DNA of 64,000 nt from Terrimesophilobacter sp044464485 (GCA_044464485.1 JBIQLG010000003.1:124001-188000); one strand, 5' to 3'; numbered from the stretch's first letter, positions 17,502-26,639 are shown. Program-made: numbers and translations. The notes: generated by a model from the letters alone, not told the origin.

Positions 17502-18034
17502 GTCTCACTCCTCGCGACTTTGATTTCCTCTGGACTCCGACCACTGACTTCAAACTCGACCTCTAGCGGGTATCGGTTCATACGAGACGCCGGAGTGACA
17601 TCCTCATTCAAACTGTTCATGATCTTCACGCCTGATACGTCCACGCAGATGTAAACACCGATTTCCGCCGAACCATTTGTACCCGGTGAATATCTTTGGA
17701 GCCCCACAATGTCAAAAGCAGAATTGCCCTGTGTGTGCAACTTACGGTCACTGTATTCATCGAATGCTTCTGCTTCGCTCTCGTACTGTTGCAAAGTAAC
17801 CAAATCAGAAATCCTCTCGGCGTTCAGGCCGCCATCAGCGGTGATTTCATCCGAAACCGCAAGGTATTTCGCGTAGGCCTCCGTTGCGGCGGCCAAAGCG
17901 TCGTCGTCCGAGGCGAAGACTGGGGTTGATGTTGGTTCGGGCACGGGCATGACCGCGGGGTTGTGCGAAGAGCAGCCAACCAGCAGTAGTACGGCAGTGA
18001 TCGCGGTCGCGAGGCGCAACATCCGATATCCCAT
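17474..18034 (-). CDS. Putative lipoprotein of unknown function
   Basis: 186 residues from the ATG at 18034. It has a lipoprotein signal: MLRLATAITAVLLLVGCSS, with lipobox LVGC. The mature part starts with a Pro-rich linker and has Ala-rich helices (DDDALAAATEAYAKYLAVSDEI) followed by a mixed domain with ICVDVSGVKI. I do not recognise the family. The frame is open to 18082, but TAGCGT ends 7 nt before the 18034 ATG, which therefore looks like the start. Overlaps the PKD-like protein gene by 28 bp; both products are exported, so they may act together at the cell surface. Confidence 0.78.
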   Translation of the reverse strand: MGYRMLRLATAITAVLLLVGCSSHNPAVMPVPEPTSTPVFASDDDALAAATEAYAKYLAVSDEITADGGLNAERISDLVTLQQYESEAEAFDEYSDRKLHTQGNSAFDIVGLQRYSPGTNGSAEIGVYICVDVSGVKIMNSLNEDVTPASRMNRYPLEVEFEVSGRSPEEIKVARSETWSGTDFCH

Positions 18035-18041
18035 GTGCACG

Positions 18042-18047
18042 ACGCTA
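18042..18047 (-). promoter_or_regulatory. -10 box of the lipoprotein operon, leaderless-type
   Basis: Minus-strand TAGCGT, 7 nt before the ATG at 18034. It faces away from an identical TAGCGT at 18090; the expected -35 regions of the two promoters overlap. Confidence 0.5.
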
Positions 18048-18089
18048 AGACAAAACCGCCAAACGGCACCGCAGTTATCCACAACGCGC

Positions 18090-18095
18090 TAGCGT
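18090..18095 (+). promoter_or_regulatory. -10 box of the aminotransferase gene, leaderless-type
   Basis: TAGCGT followed by 6 nt (ggaaac) and the ATG at 18102. Confidence 0.55.
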
Positions 18096-18101
18096 GGAAA
18101 C

Positions 18102-19298
18102 ATGACTGTTCCGGGTGCATGGCAGCGCGCCGCCCGCGGGGCGATGCTACTTGCCGACGACGGCAAACTGCGATCCACCATTTTCGCTGAGATGTCCGCA
18201 CTGGCCGCAGCCACGGGCGCCATCAACCTCGGGCAGGGCTTCCCGGATGAAGACGGACCCGCCGAAGTTCTCGACGCAGCGTGCGAAGCAATTCGAGGTG
18301 GCGTGAACCAATACCCGCCGGGACTCGGAATGCCCGTGCTCCGCAAAGCGATTGCCGACCACCAAAAGCGCTTCTACGGGATGAACGTAGATCCCGACCG
18401 CGAAGTTCTCGTGACCGCCGGAGCAACGGAGGCACTCGCGGCCACCCTCCTGGCTCTGACAGATCGCGGCGACGAAATCGTTACCTTCGAGCCGTTCTAC
18501 GACTCCTACGCGGCCATCGCGGGACTGAGTGAAGCCACACACGTGACGGTTCCACTGCGAGGCGAAAATTTTCAACCAGATCACGATGAACTGCGCTCCG
18601 CCGTGAACGATCGCACGCGGATCATTCTGGTCAACGACCCGCACAACCCCACTGGCACGATCCTGCGTCAGGAAACACGAGAACTCATCGTGGAGCTCGC
18701 GCACAAACACGATGCGATCATCGTCACCGACGAAGTGTACGAACACCTCATCTTCACCGGCGGGCACGTGCCGATTGCGTCACTGCCGGGCGCTCGCGAG
18801 CGCACCGTGAGTATTTCCAGCGGCGGAAAGACCTTCAACACCACCGGCTGGAAAATCGGCTGGATCACTGCGCCGCACGAATTCATCGACGCAATCGTCG
18901 CGGTGAAGCAATACCTCACTTTCGTCAATGGCGCTCCGTTCCAACCGGCCATCGCTGCAGGCCTTGGCCTTCCCGACAGCTACTTCGAAAAAATCGCGCG
19001 CGACCTGCACTCGAAGTGCGAACTGCTGTCGGCGGGTCTCACCGCCGCGGGATTCACCGTGTCAGAACCGCACGGCGGCTACTTCGTGATAGCGGATGCA
19101 TCCCCGCTCGGCTTCGCGAACGCCGATGAAGCGTGCCGCAACCTGCCCGCGCTTGCCGGTGTCGTCGGCATCCCCGTCACCGCGTTCGTGCGGCCGAAAC
19201 ATCAGGCGAGTTACGCATCCCTCATCCGGTTTGCGTTTTGCAAGAAGACGGATGTCCTCGAACGCGCTTCGGCACAACTCGCCAGCGTCACTCGTTGA
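18102..19298 (+). CDS. Class I/II PLP-dependent aminotransferase (DapC/YbdL-like)
   Basis: 398 residues. Fold-type I landmarks: GAINLGQGFPDEDGP, NQYPPGLG, VTAGATEAL, NDPHNPTG, VTDEVYEHL and the PLP lysine in SSGGKTFNTTGWKIGW. The N-terminal wording closely matches the protein annotated as DapC in M. tuberculosis (Rv0858c) and also YbdL-type methionine/kynurenine aminotransferases. A second candidate DapC is encoded at 62517-63608 beside the ferredoxin gene, so this one may instead act on another substrate. Monocistronic, divergent from the lipoprotein gene. Confidence 0.88.
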   Translation: MTVPGAWQRAARGAMLLADDGKLRSTIFAEMSALAAATGAINLGQGFPDEDGPAEVLDAACEAIRGGVNQYPPGLGMPVLRKAIADHQKRFYGMNVDPDREVLVTAGATEALAATLLALTDRGDEIVTFEPFYDSYAAIAGLSEATHVTVPLRGENFQPDHDELRSAVNDRTRIILVNDPHNPTGTILRQETRELIVELAHKHDAIIVTDEVYEHLIFTGGHVPIASLPGARERTVSISSGGKTFNTTGWKIGWITAPHEFIDAIVAVKQYLTFVNGAPFQPAIAAGLGLPDSYFEKIARDLHSKCELLSAGLTAAGFTVSEPHGGYFVIADASPLGFANADEACRNLPALAGVVGIPVTAFVRPKHQASYASLIRFAFCKKTDVLERASAQLASVTR

Positions 19299-19368
19299 CG
19301 GCAAGCGCGACTGCCCGGTATGTTTCCGCGAGGCGCGCCGATGCGCTCCGCGACACGAATAGCAACGA

Positions 19369-20178
19369 TTACCGCTCTGCAACCGTGAATCTTCGCAGTG
19401 CGAGTGCGGGATTCAGCTTTCGCACCTCGGCGATGCGAACCGCGGAAACCCACGCCAGTGCAACATCCTCGTTCTCCCCGATCGTCGCCAGCTCGACGCC
19501 CATCGGGTCGACGATCATGCTGTTGCCTGCGCCGATGGGCGGCGCCTGGTCGGCGGCGGCAACGTAAACAGTGTTCTCCAACGCGCGGGCGACGACGAGC
19601 GTGCGCCAATGGTGCTCCTTGAGCGGTCCCCTCACCCACTCGCTGGGCAGAAGAACAAGGTCGGCACCGGCGTCCACAATGCGCCGAGTCACCTCCGGGA
19701 AGCGCACGTCGTAACAGGTCTGGAGACCCACGGTGAGGTCTCCCAGGGGAAAGGTCTCCGGCGTCTCGACAGCACCCGGCACAACCCAGTCGGATTCCTT
19801 GAACCCAAACGCATCGTACAAGTGGATTTTGCGGTATTTGGCGACGAACGTTCCTGCAGCATCAAACGCAACGAGAGTGTTGGAAAACCGCGCAGGGTCG
19901 GCCACCGCCTCCAGCATCCCCGCGACAATGTGCACATTGAGTTCGGCGGAGAGGCTCGCGAGCGAAGTCGCGAATCGTCCGTCCAGGCTCTCCGCTGCCG
20001 CCACCGACTGAGCACCCAGCTCCGGGGTGAAGAACGAGGAATACTCGGGAAATACGACGAGTTTCGCCCCTCGACGCACCGCAACGGTCGCCAGCCGGCG
20101 GATGTCGTCGAGGTTTTTGGCAGCATCGTCCCCCGGTGCAAACTGCGCTACCGCAATGGCGGTCGAAGTGTCACTCAT
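19369..20178 (-). CDS. Carbon-nitrogen hydrolase (nitrilase superfamily)
   Basis: 269 residues with the Glu-Lys-Cys triad in its usual contexts: VVFPEYSSF (Glu), YRKIHLYDAFG (Lys) and QTCYDVRFPEV (Cys). Family members cleave amides such as omega-amido acids, deaminated glutathione or carbamoyl compounds in the cytoplasm. The substrate is not evident here; the YDVRFPE context is typical of omega-amidase/NIT2-like enzymes. ATG is preceded by TAAGCT and 6 nt. Convergent with the aminotransferase, which is of interest because NIT2-like amidases often act after glutamine-type transaminases. Confidence 0.9.
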   Translation of the reverse strand: MSDTSTAIAVAQFAPGDDAAKNLDDIRRLATVAVRRGAKLVVFPEYSSFFTPELGAQSVAAAESLDGRFATSLASLSAELNVHIVAGMLEAVADPARFSNTLVAFDAAGTFVAKYRKIHLYDAFGFKESDWVVPGAVETPETFPLGDLTVGLQTCYDVRFPEVTRRIVDAGADLVLLPSEWVRGPLKEHHWRTLVVARALENTVYVAAADQAPPIGAGNSMIVDPMGVELATIGENEDVALAWVSAVRIAEVRKLNPALALRRFTVAER

Positions 20179-20184
20179 GACACC

Positions 20185-20190
20185 AGCTTA
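20185..20190 (-). promoter_or_regulatory. -10 box of the C-N hydrolase gene, leaderless-type
   Basis: Minus-strand TAAGCT ends 6 nt before the ATG at 20178. Confidence 0.5.
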
Positions 20191-20211
20191 CGGAGGCACA
20201 GGGCAACCCGA

Positions 20212-20217
20212 TACGCT
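20212..20217 (+). promoter_or_regulatory. Candidate -10 box of the thiolase gene
   Basis: TACGCT with TTACGG 17 bp upstream; leader of about 35 nt that includes aaaggag at 20247-20253. Confidence 0.35.
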
Positions 20218-20257
20218 GCGAGAGGGCGTTGACCGCACCCGCGAGCAAAGGAGTCGG

Positions 20258-21427
20258 ATGTCCGCGAGCTTCATATTCGATGCAATCCGTTCACCATTTG
20301 GGCGCCTCGGCAAATCGCTGAGCGGCGTGCGGCCGGACGACCTGGCCGCCTCGGTACTTCGCGCACTGCGCGAACGCAACCCGGCCATGGACGTCGCCGA
20401 CATCGATGACATCATTCTGGGCGATGCAAATGGCGCAGGGGAAGACAATCGAAATGTTGCGCGCATGGCGGCCATCCTCGCGGGCTTTCCGACCTCGGTG
20501 CCGGGTGTCACGGTCAACCGGCTGTGCGGCTCCGGAGTGGAAGCCGTCATTCAGGCCAGTCGCGCGATCGAAACGGGCGACGCGAGACTCATGATCGCCG
20601 GCGGTGTCGAGTCAATGAGTCGCGCGCCGTGGGTGGTGCTGAAACCGGAAAGGCCATACCCGGCAGGACACGAAACCATGTATTCGACCACGCTCGGCTG
20701 GCGCATGGTGAACCCGGACATGCCGGAACAATGGAGCGTTCCGCTTGGGGAGACCGCGGAAATTCTGGCAGACCGGTATGACATCAGCAGAGAAGCGCAG
20801 GACGCCTTCGCTTTGGCAAGCCATCAGCGGGCTGCCGCCGCGTGGGACTCCGGCGTCTTTGACAACGAAGTCGTGCCGATTCCTGGCACGGACCTTGCGC
20901 GGGATGAATGCATCCGCACGGATTCGACGATGGAGACTCTCGCGACGTTGCCGGCCGTTTTCCGTCACGGCGGGTCAGTGACCGCGGGCAATTCGTCACC
21001 GCTCAACGACGGCGCCGGCGCACTCGTGATCGGCGCGGAAAACGCGCTCGACGTGGAACCGCTCGCGCGCATCGTCTCGCGTGGCGCTCACGCGGTCGAC
21101 CCGAATATTTTCGGGATAGCTCCCGTGGAGGCGGCCAACACGGCGCTCGCGCGCGCCGGCAGGACCTGGGCGGATGTCGACGTTGTCGAACTGAATGAAG
21201 CGTTCGCATCCCAAAGCCTTGCGTGCCTGAAGCTCTGGCCAGAGCTCGATCCACACAAAGTGAACGTGCACGGAGGCGCTATCGCCATCGGGCATCCGCT
21301 TGGCGCATCGGGAGCGCGCATCGTCGGTCACGTCGCGCACGAACTTGCTCGCCGCGGCGGCGGAGTGGGCGTCGCCGCAATTTGCATCGGCGTGGGGCAG
21401 GGACTCGCCGTAGTGCTCGAACGGTAG
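20258..21427 (+). CDS. Acetyl-CoA C-acyltransferase (thiolase)
   Basis: 389 residues. Nucleophile Cys90 in TVNRLCGSGVEAV, His in NVHGGAIAIGHPLGASGAR and the second Cys in AAICIGVGQG; the last motif is usually CxGGG, so one Gly is replaced by Val. Catalyses thiolytic cleavage of 3-oxoacyl-CoA (beta-oxidation) or the reverse condensation. The chain-length class (PcaF, FadA or PhaA-like) cannot be fixed; the sequence looks closest to beta-ketoadipyl-CoA/acetyl-CoA thiolases. ATG chosen because aaaggag is 5 nt upstream. No other beta-oxidation genes are adjacent. Confidence 0.92.
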   Translation: MSASFIFDAIRSPFGRLGKSLSGVRPDDLAASVLRALRERNPAMDVADIDDIILGDANGAGEDNRNVARMAAILAGFPTSVPGVTVNRLCGSGVEAVIQASRAIETGDARLMIAGGVESMSRAPWVVLKPERPYPAGHETMYSTTLGWRMVNPDMPEQWSVPLGETAEILADRYDISREAQDAFALASHQRAAAAWDSGVFDNEVVPIPGTDLARDECIRTDSTMETLATLPAVFRHGGSVTAGNSSPLNDGAGALVIGAENALDVEPLARIVSRGAHAVDPNIFGIAPVEAANTALARAGRTWADVDVVELNEAFASQSLACLKLWPELDPHKVNVHGGAIAIGHPLGASGARIVGHVAHELARRGGGVGVAAICIGVGQGLAVVLER

Positions 21428-21452
21428 TAGCCCAGTCGCGTCGTTCTGCCGA

Positions 21453-21458
21453 TATGCT
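21453..21458 (+). promoter_or_regulatory. Candidate -10 box upstream of the membrane protein gene
   Basis: TATGCT, 28 nt before the ATG at 21487. The aggggat at 21475 may serve as ribosome site. Confidence 0.35.
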
Positions 21459-21486
21459 GGTGCCATTCCGAGATCAGGGGATCGAA

Positions 21487-22293
21487 ATGGCGAAAAGCAA
21501 TAAAAAGGTCGTTCACGTCGAATCGACCGAAAAAGACACGGCTGCATCAGGCGACGGGCGCGTGTGGACGCCGACCGTCGAGTCGAAGTCGAAGGCAGTC
21601 AGAAACCGCATCGTTGCCGCAGTTCTTTGGGTTCTGGCCATCGGAACGGAAGCCTTCGCCATTTTCTGGCTGCTGCGTCAGAGCCCGTTCGAAACGTGGC
21701 ATCTCATCCTGCTGATCGGCTTGATCGTCGTGATCGGCGTGCTGGCATCCGTAGGGTCCTGGCTCTGGAAGAAGGCGAACCGGTACGACCCCGCCTCGAA
21801 GAACGACAAGTTCCGATTCTTCGTTCAAAACCAGCTCGGTGCAATCATCACCATTCTGGCGTTCCTGCCGCTCATCATCATGATCTTCCTGAACAAGGAC
21901 ATGGATGGAAAGCAGAAAGGCATCGCGGGGGGAATCGCCATAGTGATCGGCCTGGTCGCCGTTCTCGTGTTCGGCGTCGACTGGAACGCGCCATCGCAGG
22001 AAGCCTACGCGCAGGACACCGACGCGGTGGTATTCCTCACGGGCGCAGACGAGGTCACGTGGACGAAATCCGGCAACGTGTACCACCTCTGCCAGGAGGC
22101 TTCGGATGTCAACCGCGAGTCCAAGGACGGCCAGATTTTCGTGGGCTCCACCCATGACGCGGTGGCGGCGGGCAAGTCGCGCCTCACCAAGAAACTCGCT
22201 CAGGAAGTTAAGGAGTGCGGCATCGACCCGCAAAAGCTCGAGGACTGGAACAACAAGCAGGCTTCACTTCCCGAGGAAGAGACGGGCAACTAA
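21487..22293 (+). CDS. Uncharacterised four-helix membrane protein
   Basis: 268 residues. A charged N-terminus (about 40 residues), four hydrophobic helices (VAAVLWVLAIGTEAFAIFWL; LILLIGLIVVIGVLASVGSW; IITILAFLPLIIMIFL; GIAGGIAIVIGLVAVLVFG), then a soluble C-terminal domain of about 100 residues with DTDAVVFLTGADEVTWTKSGNVYH and HLCQEASDV, ending in KECGIDPQKLEDW. The two C-terminal Cys are conserved-looking. Proteins of this layout are common in Micrococcales; no function is known to me. ATG has an aggggat site upstream. Terminates at a perfect 15-bp hairpin. Confidence 0.8.
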   Translation: MAKSNKKVVHVESTEKDTAASGDGRVWTPTVESKSKAVRNRIVAAVLWVLAIGTEAFAIFWLLRQSPFETWHLILLIGLIVVIGVLASVGSWLWKKANRYDPASKNDKFRFFVQNQLGAIITILAFLPLIIMIFLNKDMDGKQKGIAGGIAIVIGLVAVLVFGVDWNAPSQEAYAQDTDAVVFLTGADEVTWTKSGNVYHLCQEASDVNRESKDGQIFVGSTHDAVAAGKSRLTKKLAQEVKECGIDPQKLEDWNNKQASLPEEETGN

Positions 22294-22314
22294 GCCACAA
22301 AGAGCACACACGGA

Positions 22315-22348
22315 AGAGGGCCCGCAGTCGCGTGACTGCGGGCCCTCT
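22315..22348. terminator. Perfect 15-bp GC-rich hairpin shared by the membrane protein gene and the initiator tRNA
   Basis: agagggcccgcagtc pairs perfectly with its complement around a gcgt tetraloop. It lies 22 bp after the plus-strand gene and ends one base from the encoded CCA of the minus-strand tRNA, so it can act in both directions. Confidence 0.88.
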
Positions 22349-22349
22349 G

Positions 22350-22426
<77 letters not shown>

Positions 22427-22494
22427 TCACGAGGATCAACTCTAACACAGGAGACCAGACGGTCGCGGTGCGCGACGTCTTAGGACAACGCTGG

Positions 22495-25407
22495 CTAAGG
22501 CGTAACCCCGCTGGCCGCGATGGCCCGCTCAAGTGCATCCTGCAGTTTCTTGTCCGCCTGCGCCGCTGCGACGAGGTCGTTGGCCGCGTATGCGGCTTCG
22601 CGTTCCTTGAGTGCTGCGGCGGCATCCTTGAGTGCGGCATCCAGGGCAGCGTTGTCGGATGGAGTCGTCGGCTCGTCGGTGCCCGGCTGATCCGTGCCCG
22701 GCTGATCGGTGCCCGGCTCTTCCGTGCCAGTATCGCCCGCAGACGCACCGGAGTCGCCACCGAAGATCGCGTCAAGTGCGGCATCCAGTGTCGGTTCGAA
22801 GGCGATCTTGTCGCCAAAGGCCACAAGCACCTTCTTGAGCAGCGGATAGCTCGTTTCCGCCGTCGACTGGATATACACGGGCTGAACGTAAAGGAGTCCT
22901 CCGCCGACCGGAACGGTGAGAAGGTTGCCCTTCAGGACATCCGTCGAACCCTGGCTGAGAAGGTTCAACTGAGTTGAGACGCTCGGATCAGCGTTGAAGT
23001 TGTTTTGCACCTGCCCTGGCCCGGGAACAGTCTCCGCCTTCGGAAGCGTCAACAGAGTGAACTTGCCGTAATCCGGGGAAATCTTGCCTGGCGTTGTACC
23101 CGCATCCGCGTTGACAGCCAAGTAACCCGTCAAGATGCTGCGCGCCTTGTCACCCGATTCCTTCGGAATGTAGGTGGAATACAGCGAGAACGCTGACTTG
23201 TCGGCACCCGGCATCTTCATCGTCAGGTAGTACGGAGGCTGCAGCCTCGCCGTCGCTGCCGACTTCGTCGGGTCTGGCGGCGTCACCCACGCGTCGTCAC
23301 TCGAGAACCATGAATTCGGATCGGTCACGTGATAGGTACCCAGGATGGCCCGCTGAACCTTGAACAGGTCCGCCGGGTAGCGAACGTGGCTCAGGAGATC
23401 GGGACTCATGTCGCTCATGGGCTTGATTGTGGTGGGGAAAATCTTTTGCCACGTCTTTAGGATCGGATCGGAGTCGTCCCACGCATACAGCGTCACCTTG
23501 CCCGAATACGCATCAACGGTGGCTTTCACCGAGTTGCGGATGTAGTTGATGTCGTCGACGGCGAAAAGAGGTGTCGGCGTGTAGGTGTCGGCGATCGCAT
23601 TGGAAAGCTGCTCCACCGTGGAGTACGGGTACTGATCGCTCGTCGTGTAGCCGTCGATGATCCACTGAATCTTGCCATCCACCACTGCCGGGTACGGATC
23701 CGTGTCCAGCGTGAGATACGGCGCGACCTTTTGCACGCGCGTGAGAGGGTCGCGGTCGTAGAGGATTTGAGACTTGTCGTTCACGTCGCTGGAGAGCAGA
23801 ATCTGCTCCGACTGGAACTTGATCGCGTAGATGAGCCTGTTGAAGACGTTGTCGAGCTTCGGCCCGCCGTCGCCCTGGTATGTCGTCGTCGCGTTTTGGC
23901 TGTTCTCTTCGGAACCCGAAGGGTAGTCGAGTTCGGCAGCGGGCGCCCCCTTCGGTGCGCCGACGATCGAGTAATCGGGTGAGCTTTCACCGAAGTACAC
24001 GCGCGGCTCGAACTTGCCGAGATCGCCCGTGCTCGGAATTCCGGATTCGAGGAATACCGGAAGACCATCGACCGTGCGCTGGTTGCCGTATGCCGCGACA
24101 ATGCCGTAACCGTGCGTGTACACGATGTGGTCGTTCACCCAGTTGCTGGAATCACCGATACCGCCCTGGTTCAATTCGCGCACGGCGATCACAGTGTCCT
24201 GCGACTTGCCGTCGATCGTGTACCGGTCGACGTCCAGATGCGGCGCGAACTGGTAGTACTGCTTGATCTGCTCAAGTTGCGCGAACGCGTCGGTGACGAG
24301 AGCAGGGTCGAGAATACGGATGTTCGCGGTCGTTTCGGCGTCATTGCGGAGCTGCCCCGGTTCGGCGTTTGTTTTCGCTTTGTACGGGGATTCCGTGACA
24401 TCCGAAACACCGTAGGCGTCGCGTGTCGCCTGAATGTTGCGCTCGATGTACGGCGACTCGACGCTGCGCGCGCTCGGGTCGACCTGGAATTTTTGCACGA
24501 TCCACGGGTAAACGCCGCCGATGAGAATACTGCTGGCAATGAGCAGCGCCGTGCCAATGATGGGAAGCCTCCACCTGCCGATAATGGCGGTCACGATGAA
24601 GAGAATCGCAACGAGCGCGGCAATTCCCGCGAGAATGGCACGCCCGGGAATGACTGCGTTCACGTCGGCATAGGATGCACCCGTGATGAGGTCGGTCGAG
24701 GTTTGGCTGGACATCGTGCTGTATTGGTCGAGCCAGATGCTCACGGCCTGAAGGGCGAGGTAGATCGCGCCCATGGTGGCGAGCTGGATGCGCGCGGAAC
24801 GCGAAATCCGCACCTCCCGCCCGCTGAAGCGCAGCGCCCCGTACAGGTAGCTCGTCGCGAGTGCGCCGAGAATCGCGACGATAACGACGGCAGACGCGAA
24901 CGCGAGAATGGAGTGATAGAACGGCAGCTCAAAGAAGTAAAAGGAGTTGTCCAAACCAAACTGCGGATCCGTTTTTCCGGAGGGTGTGCGGTTCAGCCAC
25001 TCGAGCACGACTTTCCAGTTGCCGCTCGCGGCGAAGCCGGCGAAGAGACCCAGAATCGCCGGGATACCGTACATCGCGAGTCGACGCAACGGTTCGACGA
25101 CCTGCTGGTAACGGTCGAGCTGCGAGCTGAGTTTGGCATACACCGGTCGCCAGCGAAACGCGACCTCGATGCTGATCCATACCGGAATCGCCATGCCGAA
25201 AAACCCGATGATGAACATGACTCCGCTGGCCAGCCACTGAGTGGTCAGCACGTTCTGGAATCCGAGCTGTGAATACCACAACCAGTCCGCGTAGAGTCCG
25301 GCGAAAATAAAGAACGCGATGACCAGCGCGACAATCACCGCGATCGCCGCGACAAGCGGCGTGCGGGAGCGGGTTGGTTGCTGGCGTTCGGACTGCGATG
25401 AAGTCAA
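22495..25407 (-). CDS. UPF0182 family large membrane protein
   Basis: 970 residues. Seven hydrophobic helices occupy roughly residues 1-310 (first: LVAAIAVIVALVIAFFIFAG, then WLWYSQLGF characteristic of the family), followed by a large extracytoplasmic domain. The C-terminus is low complexity: PGTDQ/E repeats and a final Ala-rich helix. Function unknown; conserved in actinobacteria and cyanobacteria, and corresponds to Rv3193c in mycobacteria. The start is a TTG selected by AGGAG 8 nt upstream; a TAATTT box sits at 25426-25431. Downstream lies the initiator tRNA; upstream is the YlbL-like protease gene, the same order as Rv3193c-Rv3194c. Confidence 0.92.
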   Translation of the reverse strand: MTSSQSERQQPTRSRTPLVAAIAVIVALVIAFFIFAGLYADWLWYSQLGFQNVLTTQWLASGVMFIIGFFGMAIPVWISIEVAFRWRPVYAKLSSQLDRYQQVVEPLRRLAMYGIPAILGLFAGFAASGNWKVVLEWLNRTPSGKTDPQFGLDNSFYFFELPFYHSILAFASAVVIVAILGALATSYLYGALRFSGREVRISRSARIQLATMGAIYLALQAVSIWLDQYSTMSSQTSTDLITGASYADVNAVIPGRAILAGIAALVAILFIVTAIIGRWRLPIIGTALLIASSILIGGVYPWIVQKFQVDPSARSVESPYIERNIQATRDAYGVSDVTESPYKAKTNAEPGQLRNDAETTANIRILDPALVTDAFAQLEQIKQYYQFAPHLDVDRYTIDGKSQDTVIAVRELNQGGIGDSSNWVNDHIVYTHGYGIVAAYGNQRTVDGLPVFLESGIPSTGDLGKFEPRVYFGESSPDYSIVGAPKGAPAAELDYPSGSEENSQNATTTYQGDGGPKLDNVFNRLIYAIKFQSEQILLSSDVNDKSQILYDRDPLTRVQKVAPYLTLDTDPYPAVVDGKIQWIIDGYTTSDQYPYSTVEQLSNAIADTYTPTPLFAVDDINYIRNSVKATVDAYSGKVTLYAWDDSDPILKTWQKIFPTTIKPMSDMSPDLLSHVRYPADLFKVQRAILGTYHVTDPNSWFSSDDAWVTPPDPTKSAATARLQPPYYLTMKMPGADKSAFSLYSTYIPKESGDKARSILTGYLAVNADAGTTPGKISPDYGKFTLLTLPKAETVPGPGQVQNNFNADPSVSTQLNLLSQGSTDVLKGNLLTVPVGGGLLYVQPVYIQSTAETSYPLLKKVLVAFGDKIAFEPTLDAALDAIFGGDSGASAGDTGTEEPGTDQPGTDQPGTDEPTTPSDNAALDAALKDAAAALKEREAAYAANDLVAAAQADKKLQDALERAIAASGVTP
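22679..22723 (-). repeat. Three-copy 15-bp in-frame repeat in the UPF0182 gene
   Basis: Unit gtgcccggctgatcc or close variants starts at 22679, 22694 and 22709 and encodes the PGTDQ/PGTEE repeats in the C-terminal tail. Confidence 0.85.
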
Positions 25408-25425
25408 GGAATCGCTCCTGGCTCA

Positions 25426-25431
25426 AAATTA
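25426..25431 (-). promoter_or_regulatory. Candidate -10 box of the UPF0182 gene
   Basis: Minus-strand TAATTT, about 18 nt before the TTG start, leaving room for the AGGAG ribosome site. Confidence 0.35.
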
Positions 25432-25475
25432 GGGGTCACACCATGGTAACCGTGAACCGTGCGAATACTTTTCAG

Positions 25476-26627
25476 CTAACCCGCAGGGCATGCGGGGAGT
25501 GAGGAAAGCGCCGTTCCCGTTTCGATCGACTTCAACGCCGCGAGCGAATCCTTGAGCGTCGAGACCGCCACCACCCTGAGTCCCGGCGGCACGTGACCGG
25601 TCACCTCATTGCAATTGGATCGAGGGGCCAAAAACCACGTCGCGCCCGCACGCACAGCGCCATACATCTTTTGACGGATTCCCCCGATGGGGCCGACATC
25701 GCCGGCGGCGTCAATCGTGCCGGTCCCCGCAATCTTCTTGCCTCCGTTCAATTCGCCCGGCGTCAGTTTGTCGATAATGCCGAGGGCGAACATCTGACCT
25801 CCGCTCGGCCCACCGACGTTCTCGAGTTGGATTTTCACGTCGAACGGGAAGGTGTAATCGATCGAGGGGTAAACCCCGACTATCGGCGCCGGCGGCTTTT
25901 CATCACTCAGTTTCGGCGTCACCGAGACCGTCATCGGCTCGCCGTTCCTCGTAATCTCGATCGGCAACGGATTTCCCGCCCCGGATGCCGCGATAACTTT
26001 GCGCATCGACTCCACGCTCGTCACGGAGCTGCCGTTGACCGACACGATGACATCCCCGGGTTCGAGGATTCCCTTCGACGGTGAATCATCGGTGAGCCCG
26101 CCCACCGTGAGTTCGCGCGGCAAGTCATACCCCAGTTCGGTCAGAGCGGCGGCCACGGCGTCTTTTTGCGAGTTCGCCATCTGGATTCGGCCGTCCTGGT
26201 TCGACTGCTCCACCGTGTATCCGGGCGGAAATGCGACGTCGACGGGAATTACTGCCTTGCTGGGGTCGAACCACGCGGTCGCAACCTGAAACCAGTTGGG
26301 CAACGATTGCGGTTCGCCTTCCGTGCGCACGGTCAGCAAGTCGAGCGCACCCGCCGTTGGATAGGTTTCGTGATCCGGGATCTCAATGAGCGGAACCTTG
26401 TCGCCGTCAATATTGACCTTGCCGAGGGTGTTGAACACCGGACCAGGTTTTTCGATCACGTAGGGGGCGGGGATAAGCGCGACCGCGCACAGCGCGAGAA
26501 CCGTGATTCCCACGATCCAACCGCCGATTCGCGCACCGCGCCCGTTACGGCGTTCCTGAACTGGATCCGGACCTTGAAAAAGAACCACACTTGCCCTTTC
26601 GTGATCCATTGTTCGCCACAAGCGCAT
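25476..26627 (-). CDS. YlbL-like membrane-anchored protease: PDZ plus Lon-type (S16) domain
   Basis: 383 residues. One N-terminal membrane helix (IVGITVLALCAVALIPAPYVI), then the conserved EKPGPVFNTLG segment, a PDZ domain (about 165-250: SPSKGILEPGDVIVSVNGSSV), and a C-terminal S16 domain with the catalytic Ser in GGPSGGQMFALG and the catalytic Lys in GGIRQKMYGA. Counterpart of Rv3194c and B. subtilis YlbL. Start uncertain: ATG 26627 lies 12 nt after a TAGGCT box and is used; ATG 26609 is an alternative. Divergent from the DUF2342 gene. Confidence 0.9.
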   Translation of the reverse strand: MRLWRTMDHERASVVLFQGPDPVQERRNGRGARIGGWIVGITVLALCAVALIPAPYVIEKPGPVFNTLGKVNIDGDKVPLIEIPDHETYPTAGALDLLTVRTEGEPQSLPNWFQVATAWFDPSKAVIPVDVAFPPGYTVEQSNQDGRIQMANSQKDAVAAALTELGYDLPRELTVGGLTDDSPSKGILEPGDVIVSVNGSSVTSVESMRKVIAASGAGNPLPIEITRNGEPMTVSVTPKLSDEKPPAPIVGVYPSIDYTFPFDVKIQLENVGGPSGGQMFALGIIDKLTPGELNGGKKIAGTGTIDAAGDVGPIGGIRQKMYGAVRAGATWFLAPRSNCNEVTGHVPPGLRVVAVSTLKDSLAALKSIETGTALSSLPACPAG

Positions 26628-26639
26628 CGCCAGAGATCA

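Noticed and set aside
24112..25272. 386-residue plus-strand frame inside the UPF0182 gene
   Set aside because: Antisense shadow of a strongly supported gene. Its composition (Arg, Glu, Gly, His) is typical of antisense frames in GC-rich DNA.
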